From contig CM070591.1 in NCBI GenBank assembly GCA_036346355.1, forward strand, positions 32,830,392 to 32,894,391: a stretch of 64,000 nt of DNA, in the 5' to 3' direction. The stretch is from Rhipidocladum racemiflorum (Eukaryota > Streptophyta > Magnoliopsida > Poales > Poaceae). The position numbers and the translations under genes are program-made. Every line of letters starts with the position of its first letter. Positions within the stretch are counted from its first letter, which is position 1. Below the pieces are notes generated by a model. That model was not told the origin of the DNA. It made no database searches and was given only the letters and a program-made list of their open reading frames with translations. Below, in pieces: positions 21,698 through 33,634 of this stretch.

Positions 21698-21997
21698 CCC
21701 GTCTACTTAGGGATGCGAGCCCAGTCAGTTGCCTGTGGTATACTGGATGGCGCCACGAAGTTATTTGATTTTCCGCTGCTGTTATTTCTCTTTCAATAAG
21801 TTTCGTCTTGCGAGGCATATATTTGTAACTTGGCCATAAGGTCGAGTAACCCTTTGATTATTTAAATAAAGTACTTTGATAGTATCGTTTGGTATGATTG
21901 TGATATATACCGATGTTAAGACTGTGTGCACTAGCGCGTTCCTGGACTAGTGCTGAATACACAGAGGGTCCGGATTTGCAAATTCGGGGTCCCGACA
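21698..21997 (+). mobile_element. Element A: truncated 5' LTR (last 300 bp)
   Basis: About 300 bp nearly identical to the end of the 3' LTR at 30855-31153: both share GGATGGCGCCACGAAGTTAT and end GGGGTCCCGACA. The 3.5-kb LTR is therefore represented only by its tail at the 5' side. Upstream is the plastid insertion, joined around ACCCGTCTAC. The tail contains the transcript end region and is followed after four bases by a primer-binding site. Confidence 0.9.
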
Positions 21998-22001
21998 GAG
22001 G

Positions 22002-22013
22002 TGGTATCAGAGC
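22002..22013 (+). promoter_or_regulatory. Element A primer-binding site
   Basis: TGGTATCAGAGC, the complement of the 3' end of initiator tRNA-Met, lies four bases after the LTR terminus CA. This is the standard minus-strand priming site of many plant LTR retrotransposons and fixes the element's plus orientation. Confidence 0.92.
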
Positions 22014-22215
22014 CAGGTTGACTGTAGGCTCAACCCTAAGCTAGAATGGTCGTAGTGAGGATAAAACCTATTTTCTAAAGCTAAAAATTTGTGAAGACAA
22101 GAAATGACATCTCGACTTATCCCCTTCTCTCTTTTCTTGTCTCTTGCTGAAATTTTCCCTTACCCCGTCACAATTTAAAAATTCCGAGTTCTTACGTAAA
22201 GCACTCTTGTGACAG

Positions 22216-22920
22216 ATGGAGGAAGAGTTCAACTACGTTGATCTGGGAGTTGGTCACGCTGCGGAACTTTGGCATATGCTCTGAGACTCTCGGAGATTTT
22301 GAGAAACCCCAATACCACGTGGAAGTGATCAGACAAGCGGGATTGATCAAGGCTTGTGACGTGAGGATTGAGGTACCTGCTAGGAAAAAGGGCCCAGGCA
22401 ATCGGCCGATACACTTTGCCGCCAGGAGATCTACAATGCGGATGGGTATCCAAGAAGTATCACGACGAGCAATGCGGCACATTACCCGTATCTACGCCAG
22501 AGAAGGTGGAGAGTACGGTGTTCGTTACCATCCGCAGCGATAACCTTCGACCGGCGATTCGGGATGAGGATGCCACGGTTACTGATTGGCACGATTTGTC
22601 GTCGCCAGGAGGATGTACTAGATAATACAAGCAAGGAGCTACGAAGGCCCGCAAGGAGATCACGACAGAGAAGAACAGATGGCGGGAAGCTCAAGAGTAT
22701 GTGGCACATCTTCTGCGAAGGATTGGCGAGTTGGAGATGACTTTATGCGGACCAGACCAGAGCGATTACTCGAGCTACGAGCGAGATCCGGAGGAGTCGG
22801 ATCTCGATGAGGACATCGCTTCTTCGACTACCACAGAGGACATAGTTGCTTTGGACATGGCGATCGTTTCGCCTATGCCACACGGCACCGTACCAGTGCC
22901 GTGGAGGTTTTCTCGATGAG
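22216..22920 (+). pseudogene. Element A extra ORF upstream of gag
   Basis: Between the primer-binding site and gag lies a decayed coding region. An ATG at 22216 (MEEEFNYVDLGVGHAAELW) runs 23 codons. After a shift the frame 22238-22543 carries a compact basic segment (VEVIRQAGLIKACDVRIEVP and RRSTMRMGIQEVSRRAMRHI), and a further frame to 22919 looks like a coiled coil with an acidic tail (YERDPEESDLDEDIASS). Additional ORFs ahead of gag have been described in some plant Gypsy lineages. I do not recognise a domain and assign no function. The gene is broken by at least two frame changes. Confidence 0.55.
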
Positions 22921-23198
22921 TGAGCATAGGTTCTATAGTGAGACTCCTTCGCCGAGTCGCGTCATAGAATAAAGAGTCACCCTTTAGGCGTTAGACTCCA
23001 GAGTTAGTTCGATTTGGATTTTCATTGTTTGCTGAGTGTGCAGTATGTGTTGCAAGGCCCTTAGGCATTGTAAGCAGCCATACCAAGTTATAAATAATAA
23101 AGTTGGACCTTAAGTTACCCCTTTCGCCCCGCATAAGTTCCATATTACTTGTCTATTCTTGTTTCCCTCTCATCTCTAAACCTAGAGCAAATCGACAG

Positions 23199-24175
23199 AT
23201 GGTGAACACCCGTGGGAACTTTGGAAGCAATGGGAGTGGATCTCGCCCAGCAGAAAACCCCAATGATGGAGCACCAGCACCACCAGTTGATATGCAGAAT
23301 TTTGGAGCCTTTCTTGCTGCCCAGACTCAGTTGATGCATGCTATGATGCAACAAATGCAGCACGTCACTGCTCAGGCCACTGCTAATCAAGTTAATCAGG
23401 GACCACGCCAGAATACCAGGCTGTCAGAGTTCATGAGGACTCACCCACCCACTTTCTCTGGGAATGCCAATCCGTTGGAGGCCGACGATTGGTTAAGATC
23501 AATCGAGAGGAAGCTACACATAGATCAATGCATAGGGAATGAGAAGGTACTTTACGCTTCTCATCAGCTGGAAGGAACATTACCAGAATGGTGGGAGAAC
23601 TTCGTGCCACGCAGAGAACCCTCAAGATATCACTTGGGAAGAGTTCACGGTGCATTCCGACAGTATCACGTGCCTGAAGGAATCATGGACCTTAAGAAGG
23701 AGGAGTTCAGAGCGCTGAAGCAAGGTAATCAGCCAGTGGCCGACTACCTGAACAAGTTCACACAGCTAGCACGCTACGCACCTGAGGATGTAGCGACAGA
23801 TAAATCCAGACAGTCTCGTTTCATGAAGGGACTCAACTCAGGATTGCAAGTAGGATTGATCACCCACACCTTTCCAGATTTCCAAGAATTGGTGAATAAG
23901 GCGCTTATTCTTGAGGACAAGCGCAAGGAACTGGATGAGAACAGAAGCGCAGGATGCAACGGCAAGGATCACGCCAGGAACGCATAGCGCTTGAGAGTTG
24001 CACCAAATCAGTTCTTGATTCCAACCACGAGAATGCAACAAGGACACCCTCCCGGCACCAAGACCTGCCAATCGAACTATCGGACCCACCCCGCTAGAAA
24101 CGCTACCCGAGCGATCAAGAAGGAACAGTGAGACGCTGCTACAAGCGCAACGAGCCAGGACACTTTGCCAACTGA
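23199..24175 (+). pseudogene. Element A gag (capsid-nucleocapsid), broken
   Basis: Gag of a Ty3/Gypsy chromovirus. The likely start is MVNTRGNFGSNGSGS at 23199. An upstream in-frame ATG at 23103 extends it but is not conserved-looking. The retrotransposon gag core is clear: MRTHPPTFSGNANPLEADDW, then EWWENF, then EFRALKQGNQPVADYLNKFT. A frame change near 23945 (ENRSAGCNGK where element B has ENRKRRMQQQ) ends the frame at 23987. The zinc knuckle near 24133-24172 reads CYKRNEPGHFAN: its second cysteine is lost and a stop follows. Homologous to element B gag at 33635. Confidence 0.88.
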
Positions 24176-24364
24176 TTGTCCAAAGAAGACAGCGAGAGCA
24201 ACCCGGTTCGCTTCAATCTAGGAACCACCCCAGCTAGGACGCCAAAGATCAGGAGCCACACCCCAGGCCGTGGTGAGAGGCCGAGTCAACCATGTCACCG
24301 CAGATGCACTTTGCAAAATGCTACTGACGTCGTCTTGGGTAAGTTACTTGTTAACTCGATACCA

Positions 24365-27300
24365 TAGCAGTTTTGTTTGACTGGAGCTTCGCATTCGTTT
24401 GTTTCGCAAGGCTTTGCTACTAGAAATGACTTGAGAATTGCAAGACTTAAGTGCATGCTTTTAGTTCAAACCCACAGTTCCGAACTCCGAGCGGAAGTAG
24501 GATGTTCGAGGTGAGAATACTAATAGATGGAATAGAGTTCCTAGCAAACCTTATAATTTTGGAGACCAGGACCTTAGATGTTATATTGGGAATGGATTGG
24601 TTATCCAAGCACAAGGCCGTATTGGATTGTGGGCGAAGGACTATCTCGATTGAGAGCCCGTGTGGGAAGAAAGTGGAATTTCAAGCCACTGCGATTAGAG
24701 ATGGACGATTGATGGTTAACAGTACCAAGGCAATCGGCATAGAGGATGTCCCGATAGTAAATGAGTATCCAGGCGTTTTTCCGAGGATCTACAGTATGCC
24801 GCCGAGACGAGGGGACATAGAGTTTGTGATAGAGCTTGTACTGCAAGATGCAGACCGATAGCAAAGAGACCCTATCGGATGTCTACCGAGGAGTTGGTAG
24901 AGATGAAGAAACAATTTGGAAGAGTTAATGGATAAAGGATTTATCGAGACCAAGTTCGTCACCGTGGGGAGCACCGGTTTTGTTTGTCAAGAAGAAGGAC
25001 GGGAGTTTCGGATGTGCATTGACTACCGTGCACTCAATGAAGTCACCGTGAAGAATAGGTATCCGCTACCCAGGATTGATGATTTGTTTGATCGATTAAG
25101 AGGAGCCGGAGTTTTCTCCAAGATTGATCTGAGATCGGGATACCATCGATTGAAGATCCGATCGGAAGATATTCAAAGGCGCATTCTCGTCAAGATATGG
25201 ACATTACGAGTTCTGATTATGTCCTTTGGGCTGACGAATGCGCCGACTTATTTCATGAATATGATGAATAAGGTGTTCATGGAATATTTGGACAAGTTTG
25301 TCGTCGTGTTCATAGACGATATCCTAATCTACTCCAAGACAGGAGGATGAACATGCCGAACACTTAAGGCGAGTTTTGGAAAGGCGAGGAACAGCAACTT
25401 TTCGCCAAGTTCAGCAAGTGTGATTTTTGGAAGGACAAGGTGGAGTTTCTTGGACATGTAATGACCGCAGAGGGAGTCGCCGTGGATCCAAGCAAAGTAG
25501 AAGCTGTGTTACATTGGGAGCAGCCGAAGACTGTGACCCAGATTCGGAGTTTCCTTGGAATGGCAGGATACTACCGCCGTTTCATTGAAGGCTTTTCGAC
25601 AATTGCGAAACCTCTTACGCACTTCTTTGAAGAAGGAAAAGAAGTTTGCATGGACGCTTGAGAATGTGAGAAAGGATTTGAGGAGTGAAGAAGCAATTGA
25701 CATCGGCACGGTATTAGTTCCTAGGATGTTGCTCGAGCTTCGATATTTATTGTGACGCATCGCGCCAAGGACTTGGATGTGTCTTTGATGCAGGGATGGA
25801 AAGGCCGTCGCTTATGCATCAAGACGATTGAGGCCGCATGAGGAAAATTATCCGACACATGACCTAGAGTTAGGCCGTAGTGCATGCTTTGAAGATATGG
25901 CGTCACTATCGATTGGAAACAGATGTGAAGTATATACGGATCATAAGAGCCTTAAGTACATATTCACCCGATCGGATCTGAATATGAGGCAAAGGAGATG
26001 GCTAGAGTTGATCAAGGACTATAATGTTGGAATCCATTACCATCCCGGGAAGGCCAACGTAGTAGCCGATGCTCTGAGTCGGAAAAGCCATACCGTGAGT
26101 ACGTTGCTAGCCACAAGTCAGGATGAGTTGTGTGAGGATTTCCAGAAAATGAAGATTGAGGTTGTACCTAGCGGATTCTTGGCCGCATTGGAAGTAAAGC
26201 CTACTTTAGAGGACCAGATCCGAGAGGGACAGAAGGATGATGACAAGATCCGTAGGATTAAGTCTATCAAGGAGGAAGGCATGGCAGAGGACTTCAAATT
26301 GGATGAGCAAGGCACGTTGTGGATGAAGGATCGCATTTGTGTGCCTAACAAAAAGGAGTTATAGCAGCTGTTTTTTGAAGAAGCCCATGACTCCAAGTAC
26401 TCGATTCACCCCGAAGCGCCAAGATGTATCAGGATCGAAGGAGAGATTCGGTGGCCGAGTATGAAGCGTGAAGTTGCCGAGCATGTTGCATTGTGCGACG
26501 TATGCCGAGAGAGTCAAGGCAATGCATCGAGACCAGCCAGGATTGCTCTGATTGAAAATACCTGAGTGGAAGTGGGAGGAAATCGGAATGGATTTCATTA
26601 CCGGTTTGTCAAGACTCAAGGAGGTTATGACTCCATATGGGTTATAGTGGATCGCTTGACTATAGTAGCCCATTTTATCCCCGTGAAGACCACTTACTCG
26701 GGAGATAAATTAGCGTAATTATACATGATCAGGATTGTTTGTTTGCACGGAGTGCCAAAGAGGATTGTATCGGACAGAGGTACCCAATTTACCTCAAGGT
26801 TACGGAATAAGTTGCATGAAGCCATGGGAACTGTTTGAACTTCATGTCTGACTTATCATCCACAGACGGATGGACAGACCAGAAAGAGTCAACCGTCTGG
26901 AGGATATGTTGAGAGCTTGTGCATTGGCTTATGCTACCTCTTGGGATAAGAGTTTGCCGTATGCCGAGTTCGATTACAACAATAGTTATCAGGCTAGTTC
27001 TGAGATGTCACCTTTTGAGGCCTCTGTGGTCGACTCTGTCGGACGCCATTGAATTGGAATGAGACCGTGGCGCCGTGTCTTTGGGCCTTGATATTCTTCA
27101 AGAGGTGAAGAGCGGTCGCCATGATTAGGGAAAGGTTGAAGATAGCCCAATCTCGGCGGAAGAGTTATCTTGACAATCGTCGCCGAGATTTGAGTTTTGA
27201 ACCGTAAGACTTTGTATACCTCAGAGTTACGCCTCTCGGGGAGTTAAGAGGTTCCATGCCAAAGGGAAACTTGCACCCGTTATGTTGGACCATTTAAGGT

Positions 27301-27614
27301 TTTGAGCCACAGAGGCGAAGTTGCTTACCATTGGAGTTGCCCACGATCGCTAGCAGAGTGCACGACGTATTCCATGTGTCCTGGCTTAAAGAAGTGTCTC
27401 CGAGTTCACGAGAGCAGACACTGGAGTCAATTGAGTTGCAAGAGGACTTGACTTATAAGGAGCATCCGTGAGGATTCTAGACACAATGGATCGAGAAACT
27501 AGAAACAAGTCAACCCGTTTCTGTAGAGTTCAGTGGAGCAACCATGAAGAAAGTGAAGCGACTTGGGAGCGCGAAGAGGATTTGAAGAAAGAATTTCCAA
27601 ACCTATTCCTTTAG
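24365..27614 (+). pseudogene. Element A pol: protease, RT, RNase H, integrase, chromodomain
   Basis: Degenerate polyprotein in the Gypsy order. The protease active-site DSGAS region near 24376 has lost two bases; DVILGMDWL near 24577 follows. Reverse transcriptase spans about 24840-25650, with RMCIDYRALNEVTVKNRYPL and the catalytic FIDDILIYSK near 25309. RNase H lies around 25700-26090 (EVYTDHKSLKYIF). The tether and integrase start near 26220 (GQKDDDKIRRIKS), and a C-terminal chromodomain ends at 27614 (RVQWSNHEESEATW, KKEFPNLFL). Frameshifts and stops occur throughout, especially in integrase. The chromodomain type and the TGTAACACC LTR fit the Tekay/Del chromoviruses. Confidence 0.9.
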
Positions 27615-27646
27615 TAAACCCTGAATCTCGGGGACGAGATTCTATT

Positions 27647-27657
27647 AAGGGGGGGAG
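27647..27657 (+). promoter_or_regulatory. Element A polypurine tract
   Basis: AAGGGGGGGAG lies three bases before the 3' LTR start TGTAACACCCC. This is the plus-strand priming site of reverse transcription and confirms the LTR boundary. Confidence 0.88.
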
Positions 27658-27660
27658 GTT

Positions 27661-30600
27661 TGTAACACCCCAAAATTTTACTTTTCCTAAATTCATGTGT
27701 GATTTGGCACTTTGGTGAATTTTTGGAATTTTCTGGAATTTATTTGGATTTATTTGGAATTTATTTGAATTTATTCCATTTTGAAATAATTAAAGAATTT
27801 AATTTTGCAAATAAATTTTTGTTGGAAATATTTTATTTGAGTCCAAAATGATCCAAAGTATTTTCCAGAATTTTTGGAATTTTTACGAGTCATTTGCTAT
27901 TTTTAATGAATTAAATGAATTATCGGGAATTAAATTAAATATTAAATCGCTGGAAAATCAAACTCGGGTCAAATCTTGTTCATCCGATCGAGCCCGAGTC
28001 GGACTCGAGTTCGAGTCCGACCGAGCCACGTGACTCGACCGAACCCACTTCTAACCTAATGAATCCCAACCGTTGGATCAAGATCCAACGGTGAGATCCG
28101 CCCGACTCGACCCGAGCCGTGTCCCGACCGGACCGGTCGCGCCCGCGGCGATCGTGGCCGTTGATCGTACACTGCGATGTACGCGGCTCTCCGTCGCCTC
28201 CGCCCGAAGTCCGAAGCCGGACGCCGCCGCCGTGTCCGCCGTGGAGAACTAGGTCTCCGTTTTCTGCACGGACGCCGAGGCTATTTAATGCCCGGATCGC
28301 ACCCCGAGGATCGCTATCCCACGCCGGTCCCGAAACCCTAGCTCACGCCGCTAGGATCCCCACCGTCTCGCTGCTATTGCTCGCCGGAGTTGGTAAAGCA
28401 CTCCGCATGATTGCGCCCGTTCGCCACCGTCCGCCATCCTCCGCCGACGTTGACCCCAGATCCAGATCCCTTGCGTCGAGGCGCACTGCGTTTACCATCC
28501 ACTTCGCCGGAGAGCCTGCGGCGCCGTCGGGCGTGTCATCGTCATCGACTCCGCCGCGCAAGCCGCCGCGCCATTGCCGTCGCCGAGCTATCTCGGCCGT
28601 CCGATCAAGATCGCACGATCGAGATCTTGCCACGTCATCGCCGCGGTGAGGTTTCGTTCACGATCTCTAGATCCAATCTCAACCATTGGATCTAAATCCA
28701 GCAGTCCCGGATTAACCGCGTTCATCCCAAACGCGTAACACGAGATCAATGCGGGCCGTTGATTTTCAAATCAACGGCCTAGATCTAGCCACGTGGCGAA
28801 GGCCAATCGCCGCGGCGATCGGCGCGTAGCAGAGAAGCGTGTCTCTGACACGCTGGGCCCGCATGTCGGCCCGACCAAAGCGCACCATGGCGTCCACGAT
28901 GGCGTCATGGCGAACCCCGCATGTCGCTGGTCGCCCCACCAGGCGCCGACGCCAAGAATGACGCCACAAAGGGACCCCACTGCCGCCGACCGTGGCCGAG
29001 CCCCGATGACGCCAAAGAATGACGCTACCCGAGTGGTCCCACATGTCAGTCTCACGTGGAGCCGTGGACCGAGTCCACCGTAGAGAGCCAAGCGTGGACC
29101 AAGTCCATGGACCGGTGGCGTCGCCAGCCAATCAGGAGCTGCCACGTGTCCTTGCTTTGGCGCAATAATTAATTTCCGAAAGAAAATGATTTATTAATTC
29201 GAAATATTGATTCAAATTTAGATTCAAACTTCAAACGCTTATAACTTTTGCGTTTCAACTCCGATTTGAGTGATTCAAATTTCTAAATTTGTATAAAATT
29301 AAGATCTACCTAAATATGAATTTTATTTAATTTTTGGACTAAAGTTTTTCTCTGCAAAATTATTTAATTGATTATTTAAACTTTAAATAATCATAACTTT
29401 TATGCGTTTTAACTCCAAATTTAGCGATTCCAGTTTCTAAAAATCCAGAAAATTATGTTCTCTCTGTTTATGGATTTTATTTGGAGTTTTGGGATCTTTT
29501 TGCCTAGTGTTTATTTGTGTATTTGCTATTTGCACGCTTTACGAGTAGGCGTTGAAGTGGGAAGGATTCGAAGGAGAAGTGTTGACTCGGGATCCAACTC
29601 AAGACCAAGAGCAAGTACTTCTTGAAGGCAAGTTGTGCTTTGACCATGTTGATCCTATTTGAAATCTATTTTGATTTAAACTATTGCATGCTAGTTCAAT
29701 TAGAAAGATACTTTGTTTAAACATGGGGTTAGATAAATACCAATTTGCTATATGACACCTTGATTATCTAAGTATGTGCCATGACCCTTTGTCACCCTAG
29801 TTGTGGTTTACTAGTTGGACATTATTAAATTGCCAACATGGGTTTAGACCGTTGTAGTATGTCGCTTAGACACGCTACGTGCTCATGACATGATTTTGGA
29901 CAATCAAATGCTAATATGGACTTAATGATATATTGAACCTGTTTTGGAAAAGTATCATGTGATGTTGATGGCACGTGGTGCATGGTAATCAAGCGGGGTT
30001 TGATAAATGATTTCGGCCAGGGCATGTGGCAAGAGTAATCAGGTGGGCCGGTTGTGGCATTGGGAGTGTTGATTTGGTTTTTCGGGTAGTCTTGCCCTGG
30101 TCACTCTAAGGACTTAACCTTGCAAGCCTTTGAACTGGGTCATACTTGCAACCACATGGGTGGAATGGGACGGCCCTAGTTGACTAAGTCGCTAAGGACT
30201 CACTTGTGGGGCCTCAGGGTGTCGATTACACCGTTTGTGTGATTGTGCGGGGAGCGTATCGTGGGTGTGGCAGTACCCATCTAACGGTGTGTTGGTCCCA
30301 TACTTCGCCTTGGCTAAGGGAAGGGATGGTGTAGAGCACGAACAGGAGAGGACCACTGTGTTGTTTGAGGCTTAGAAAGGCTTTGTTACGGAACTCGCCT
30401 TTGTGGTGTTTGGCTTGTATCTTGTGGGTAAAGTGCATAACCTCTGCAGAGTTGAGAATCTATTTAAATAGCCGAGTCCACGATCTTGGACAATGCTCGG
30501 GAATTACAGTCAAGGGTTAGACTTTACGAAAATAACTTGGATTTGAAAAGTTGGGTTGGTTTAACAAGGAAGATGATGGAAATATGGTTTAGGATGGGAA

Positions 30601-31153
30601 AAATGTTTGTTAAACTTCTTGAAAAGTTATTTATGCTTTACTTATTTCTCTTTGCTTTCGAATCTACTTTTATTACTTGTCAAAAGTCATTTCGCAAATA
30701 TACCCTGAGCTATTCCTTTGTACCAAGCCATGCATATAGTATATTAGCTTGCATTCTGTGCATGACTTCTTGAGTACCAAGTACTCACCCTTGCCTCAAC
30801 ACAATACCAGTTGAAGAGGAGATTACGCCCGGTTCGGGGAGGATTTCAAGAAGACCCGTCTACTTAGGGATGCGAGCCCGATCGATTACTGTGGTATCCT
30901 GGATGGCGCCACGAAGTTATTTGATTTTCCGCTGCTGTTATTTCTCTTTCAATAAGTTTCGTCTTGCGAGGCATATATTTGTAACTTGGCCATAAGGTCG
31001 AGTAACCCTTTGATTATTTAAATAAAGTACTTTGATAGTATCGTTTGGTATGATTGTGATATATACCGATGTTAAGACTGTGTGCACTAGCGCGTTCCTG
31101 GACTAGTGCTGAATACACAGAGGGTCCGGATTTGCAAATTCGGGGTCCCGACA
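27661..31153 (+). mobile_element. Element A 3' LTR, 3.5 kb
   Basis: Starts TGTAACACCCC and ends GGGGTCCCGACA, 3,493 bp, homologous over its whole length to the LTR of element B at 36690-40251. The first third has A/T-rich flanks and then a strongly GC-rich block (about 27960-29150) with repeated CGCCG motifs. A TATA-like GGCTATTTAATGCC near 28281 is a candidate promoter. The block ends in the GCACGCTTTACGAGTAGGC and GAGTACCAAGTACTCACC motifs near 29535 and 30772. Long open frames in the GC-rich block are not genes. Confidence 0.9.
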
Positions 31154-32300
31154 ATTACTGAAATCATATTCCAACCACTTATGTCCTTAAGCCCAAAACC
31201 GTTTTGATAGCTTAGTTAAATCAACCATTGTTATGCACGATGTGTCCAATACATCCCTATCATCTATTAAGATAGTCATTGATATACTACTTTGGCAGTC
31301 ATATCAATAATGATCTAAATTCTTGATAGGTGCAACAATTGGATGGACAAGTATGATTTAAAATTTTAACTATGGTGATGAACAATATCTACTATGAACA
31401 TGGCATCACATGCAATGAGCATAAAGAAAATAGCAAGGATTAAACACACATCCACATATAATCAAATTAAGATGTGAAATAGTATGGCCCTTAGCATTAA
31501 GATCTCCATCATCATGCTTGATTGTTCACCTTGCCATCATGCTTGATTGTTCACCTTGGCGTCATGCTTGATGCCACCATCTTCTTCATTGTAGATGCAA
31601 CTCCTTACAACTTTGATAATGAATATTACATGAGGGTTTGAAACATCACAAGTCGACACATAGGTCGTTATACATTTTAGATTGAAATAGCCTTATGGCT
31701 TGACACGGCACGCAGGCCATGTAAATATTACATGCATCACATACACATAGGCCATACTATTTCACACAACATCCTGCAAAAATGAGTTAAACAAAATAGA
31801 TTCTACGACAGCTGGGTTCCAAGGGGCAGCGCCTGTGGGTTCAAGGCGGTGCCCTGTAAGTCGAGGCGGCGCCCAAGGCGGGGTTCAAGGCGGCGCCTGC
31901 GAATCAAGGGGCGCCCTGCTAGCAATGATCCTTGGAAATTTTTTCGGAGGATTGCGTTCTGTTAAAAGAAAACGCCCTCAAAATCTCCACGGATCAATCA
32001 AATTGACCCAATCCGATTCAATCTGATTGGCTTGGTCCCATATGGTTGCGATTCGTGAACCCTGATGGCGGTAACCCGACCGGTAAGGGCAACATCGTAC
32101 CATGAACGGACTCACCCAAATCAAGATTGATTCGGTTTGCACTTTCCTCAAACCCTAAACCGATCGATCTCATCGACGGCTGCCTCCACCAATTCATCAC
32201 ATGAATTGGTTGAACACGTAATAGATCCAATCTACTATCCTCACATACCATATGTGCAACATCCAGATCACAAATCTACGCGAGATGGCTCTGATACCAC
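31154..32300 (-). mobile_element. Angela/BARE-like Copia: 5' internal remnant
   Basis: Non-coding sequence read on the minus strand downstream of an initiator-Met primer-binding site (plus strand GGCTCTGATACCA at 32287-32299). It corresponds to the 5' untranslated internal region of a minus-oriented Copia element and contains short GGCGCC-rich repeats near 31820-31915. No gag or pol domain is visible. It is cut off at 31153 by the end of element A's LTR, so the rest of this element is absent. Confidence 0.7.
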
Positions 32301-33634
32301 TGTTGGGGAATGCGGTATGCTACACTAGCACAAATTAAAATTTCTACCGCAAACCAGAAAAGCTACTCGCAAGAAGGGGATCATAGATCTATTACCACTA
32401 GACGCGCAGTTGCGAAATCCTTCGCACGTCGTTGTAGTGGATCATTCTCGGTGTGGATCGTCCTCGCCGCGGATCGTCCTCTCCACGCCGCAGTAGCAGT
32501 AGCGTCACCACAGCAGTCCACACGTCCGGGGATGGAACGCCGTGCGTCGGTGTGCAAGCACCGGGTCGCTCGGCAGGGGCAATGAGAGGAGGTGGCTAAG
32601 GTTTCTGGCGAAACACCTCTAAACCGCACGAAAGTGTGTTTTGCGCCCAGCCTCCTCCCCTCCTTATATAGCCACGAGGTGAAACCCTAGGCAGTCAGGG
32701 CCCATCTACGCGCTAAGCCCACGAGGTCCATTAATTACGGATCCAATCCGAATTAATGCGTCCCAGCCCGTTAAGTGTGTGACCCTGTAGGTTCATGCGC
32801 ATTTGGACATGGATTCGGAAAACCCCTTTTCTAATCCAATAGTCGGTAGCGGCTCCTTGCAGAGCATGCCAACTCCCAAACGCATATGATTAAAGTACTG
32901 ATGTAATAATCCCTTTGCCAAACTATACGAAGATCGAACTCAAGGCGAGAAGCATGTCATCCTTTGACAGTTCAATCCATCTCTCGTATCCGTGATATAT
33001 TAATAAGTTGTGATTGACTTCTCAATCACGACATGGCCATGCACTTCCTTAATCATATCACACGAGTGGCCTAGACATATGTCTCCGTTACATTGGAGTG
33101 GCAAATTCCATCTTGACTGCTCACTTCCCTCTACATTTTTCATAGTAAACATGAAAGCTACCTTTATAACTATCCTGTTAGGAAATAGTGTTTGGTACCC
33201 CAAGGTAAACTATTACACATGTAGGGAATATGACAATCTCAGGTCTAAGGATCATACATCTACTATGTATGAGATACATTGATGACACATAAGAATGTAA
33301 CATTCTCGCAGTGTCCCGTTGTGGGTCTATCTATCACATGTTCTTCAACATGCATCCACAATGTATTGATGATATCTCCATATCCCATGATCTATGAAAC
33401 ATGATCATCGAACAATACATGTGCTGATCTATTCATCGTTGTCCTATACGATGATATCCGATCAGAGATATTTATCGAATTATATCAATAAGTAAAGAGC
33501 TTTATAAACAAGTCACACAATTGTTGATCAAAACAATGATATACATTCATTGGACCAATAATCGTATTATTATTCATAAAACATAGTCATGTTACAATCA
33601 TCCATATGATTGCCTCAAGGGCATAACACTAACA
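32301..33634 (-). mobile_element. Angela/BARE-like Copia LTR (5' LTR)
   Basis: A 1,334-bp LTR. On the plus strand it starts TGTTGGGGAATGC and ends CATAACACTAACA. Read on the minus strand it begins TGTTAGTGTTATGCCCTTGA, like the LTRs of the Angela/BARE Copia lineage common in grasses, and ends in CCCCAACA next to its primer-binding site. It interrupts the gag of element B at 33635, between sequence homologous to GAGTT and CATGAGG of element A. Only one LTR of this element is present. Confidence 0.85.

Noticed and set aside
28119..29145. Open frames of 95-176 codons on both strands in a GC-rich block
   Set aside because: They fall inside the 3' LTR of element A. The matching block in element B (37308-38276) has different, non-homologous frames, so they are compositional.
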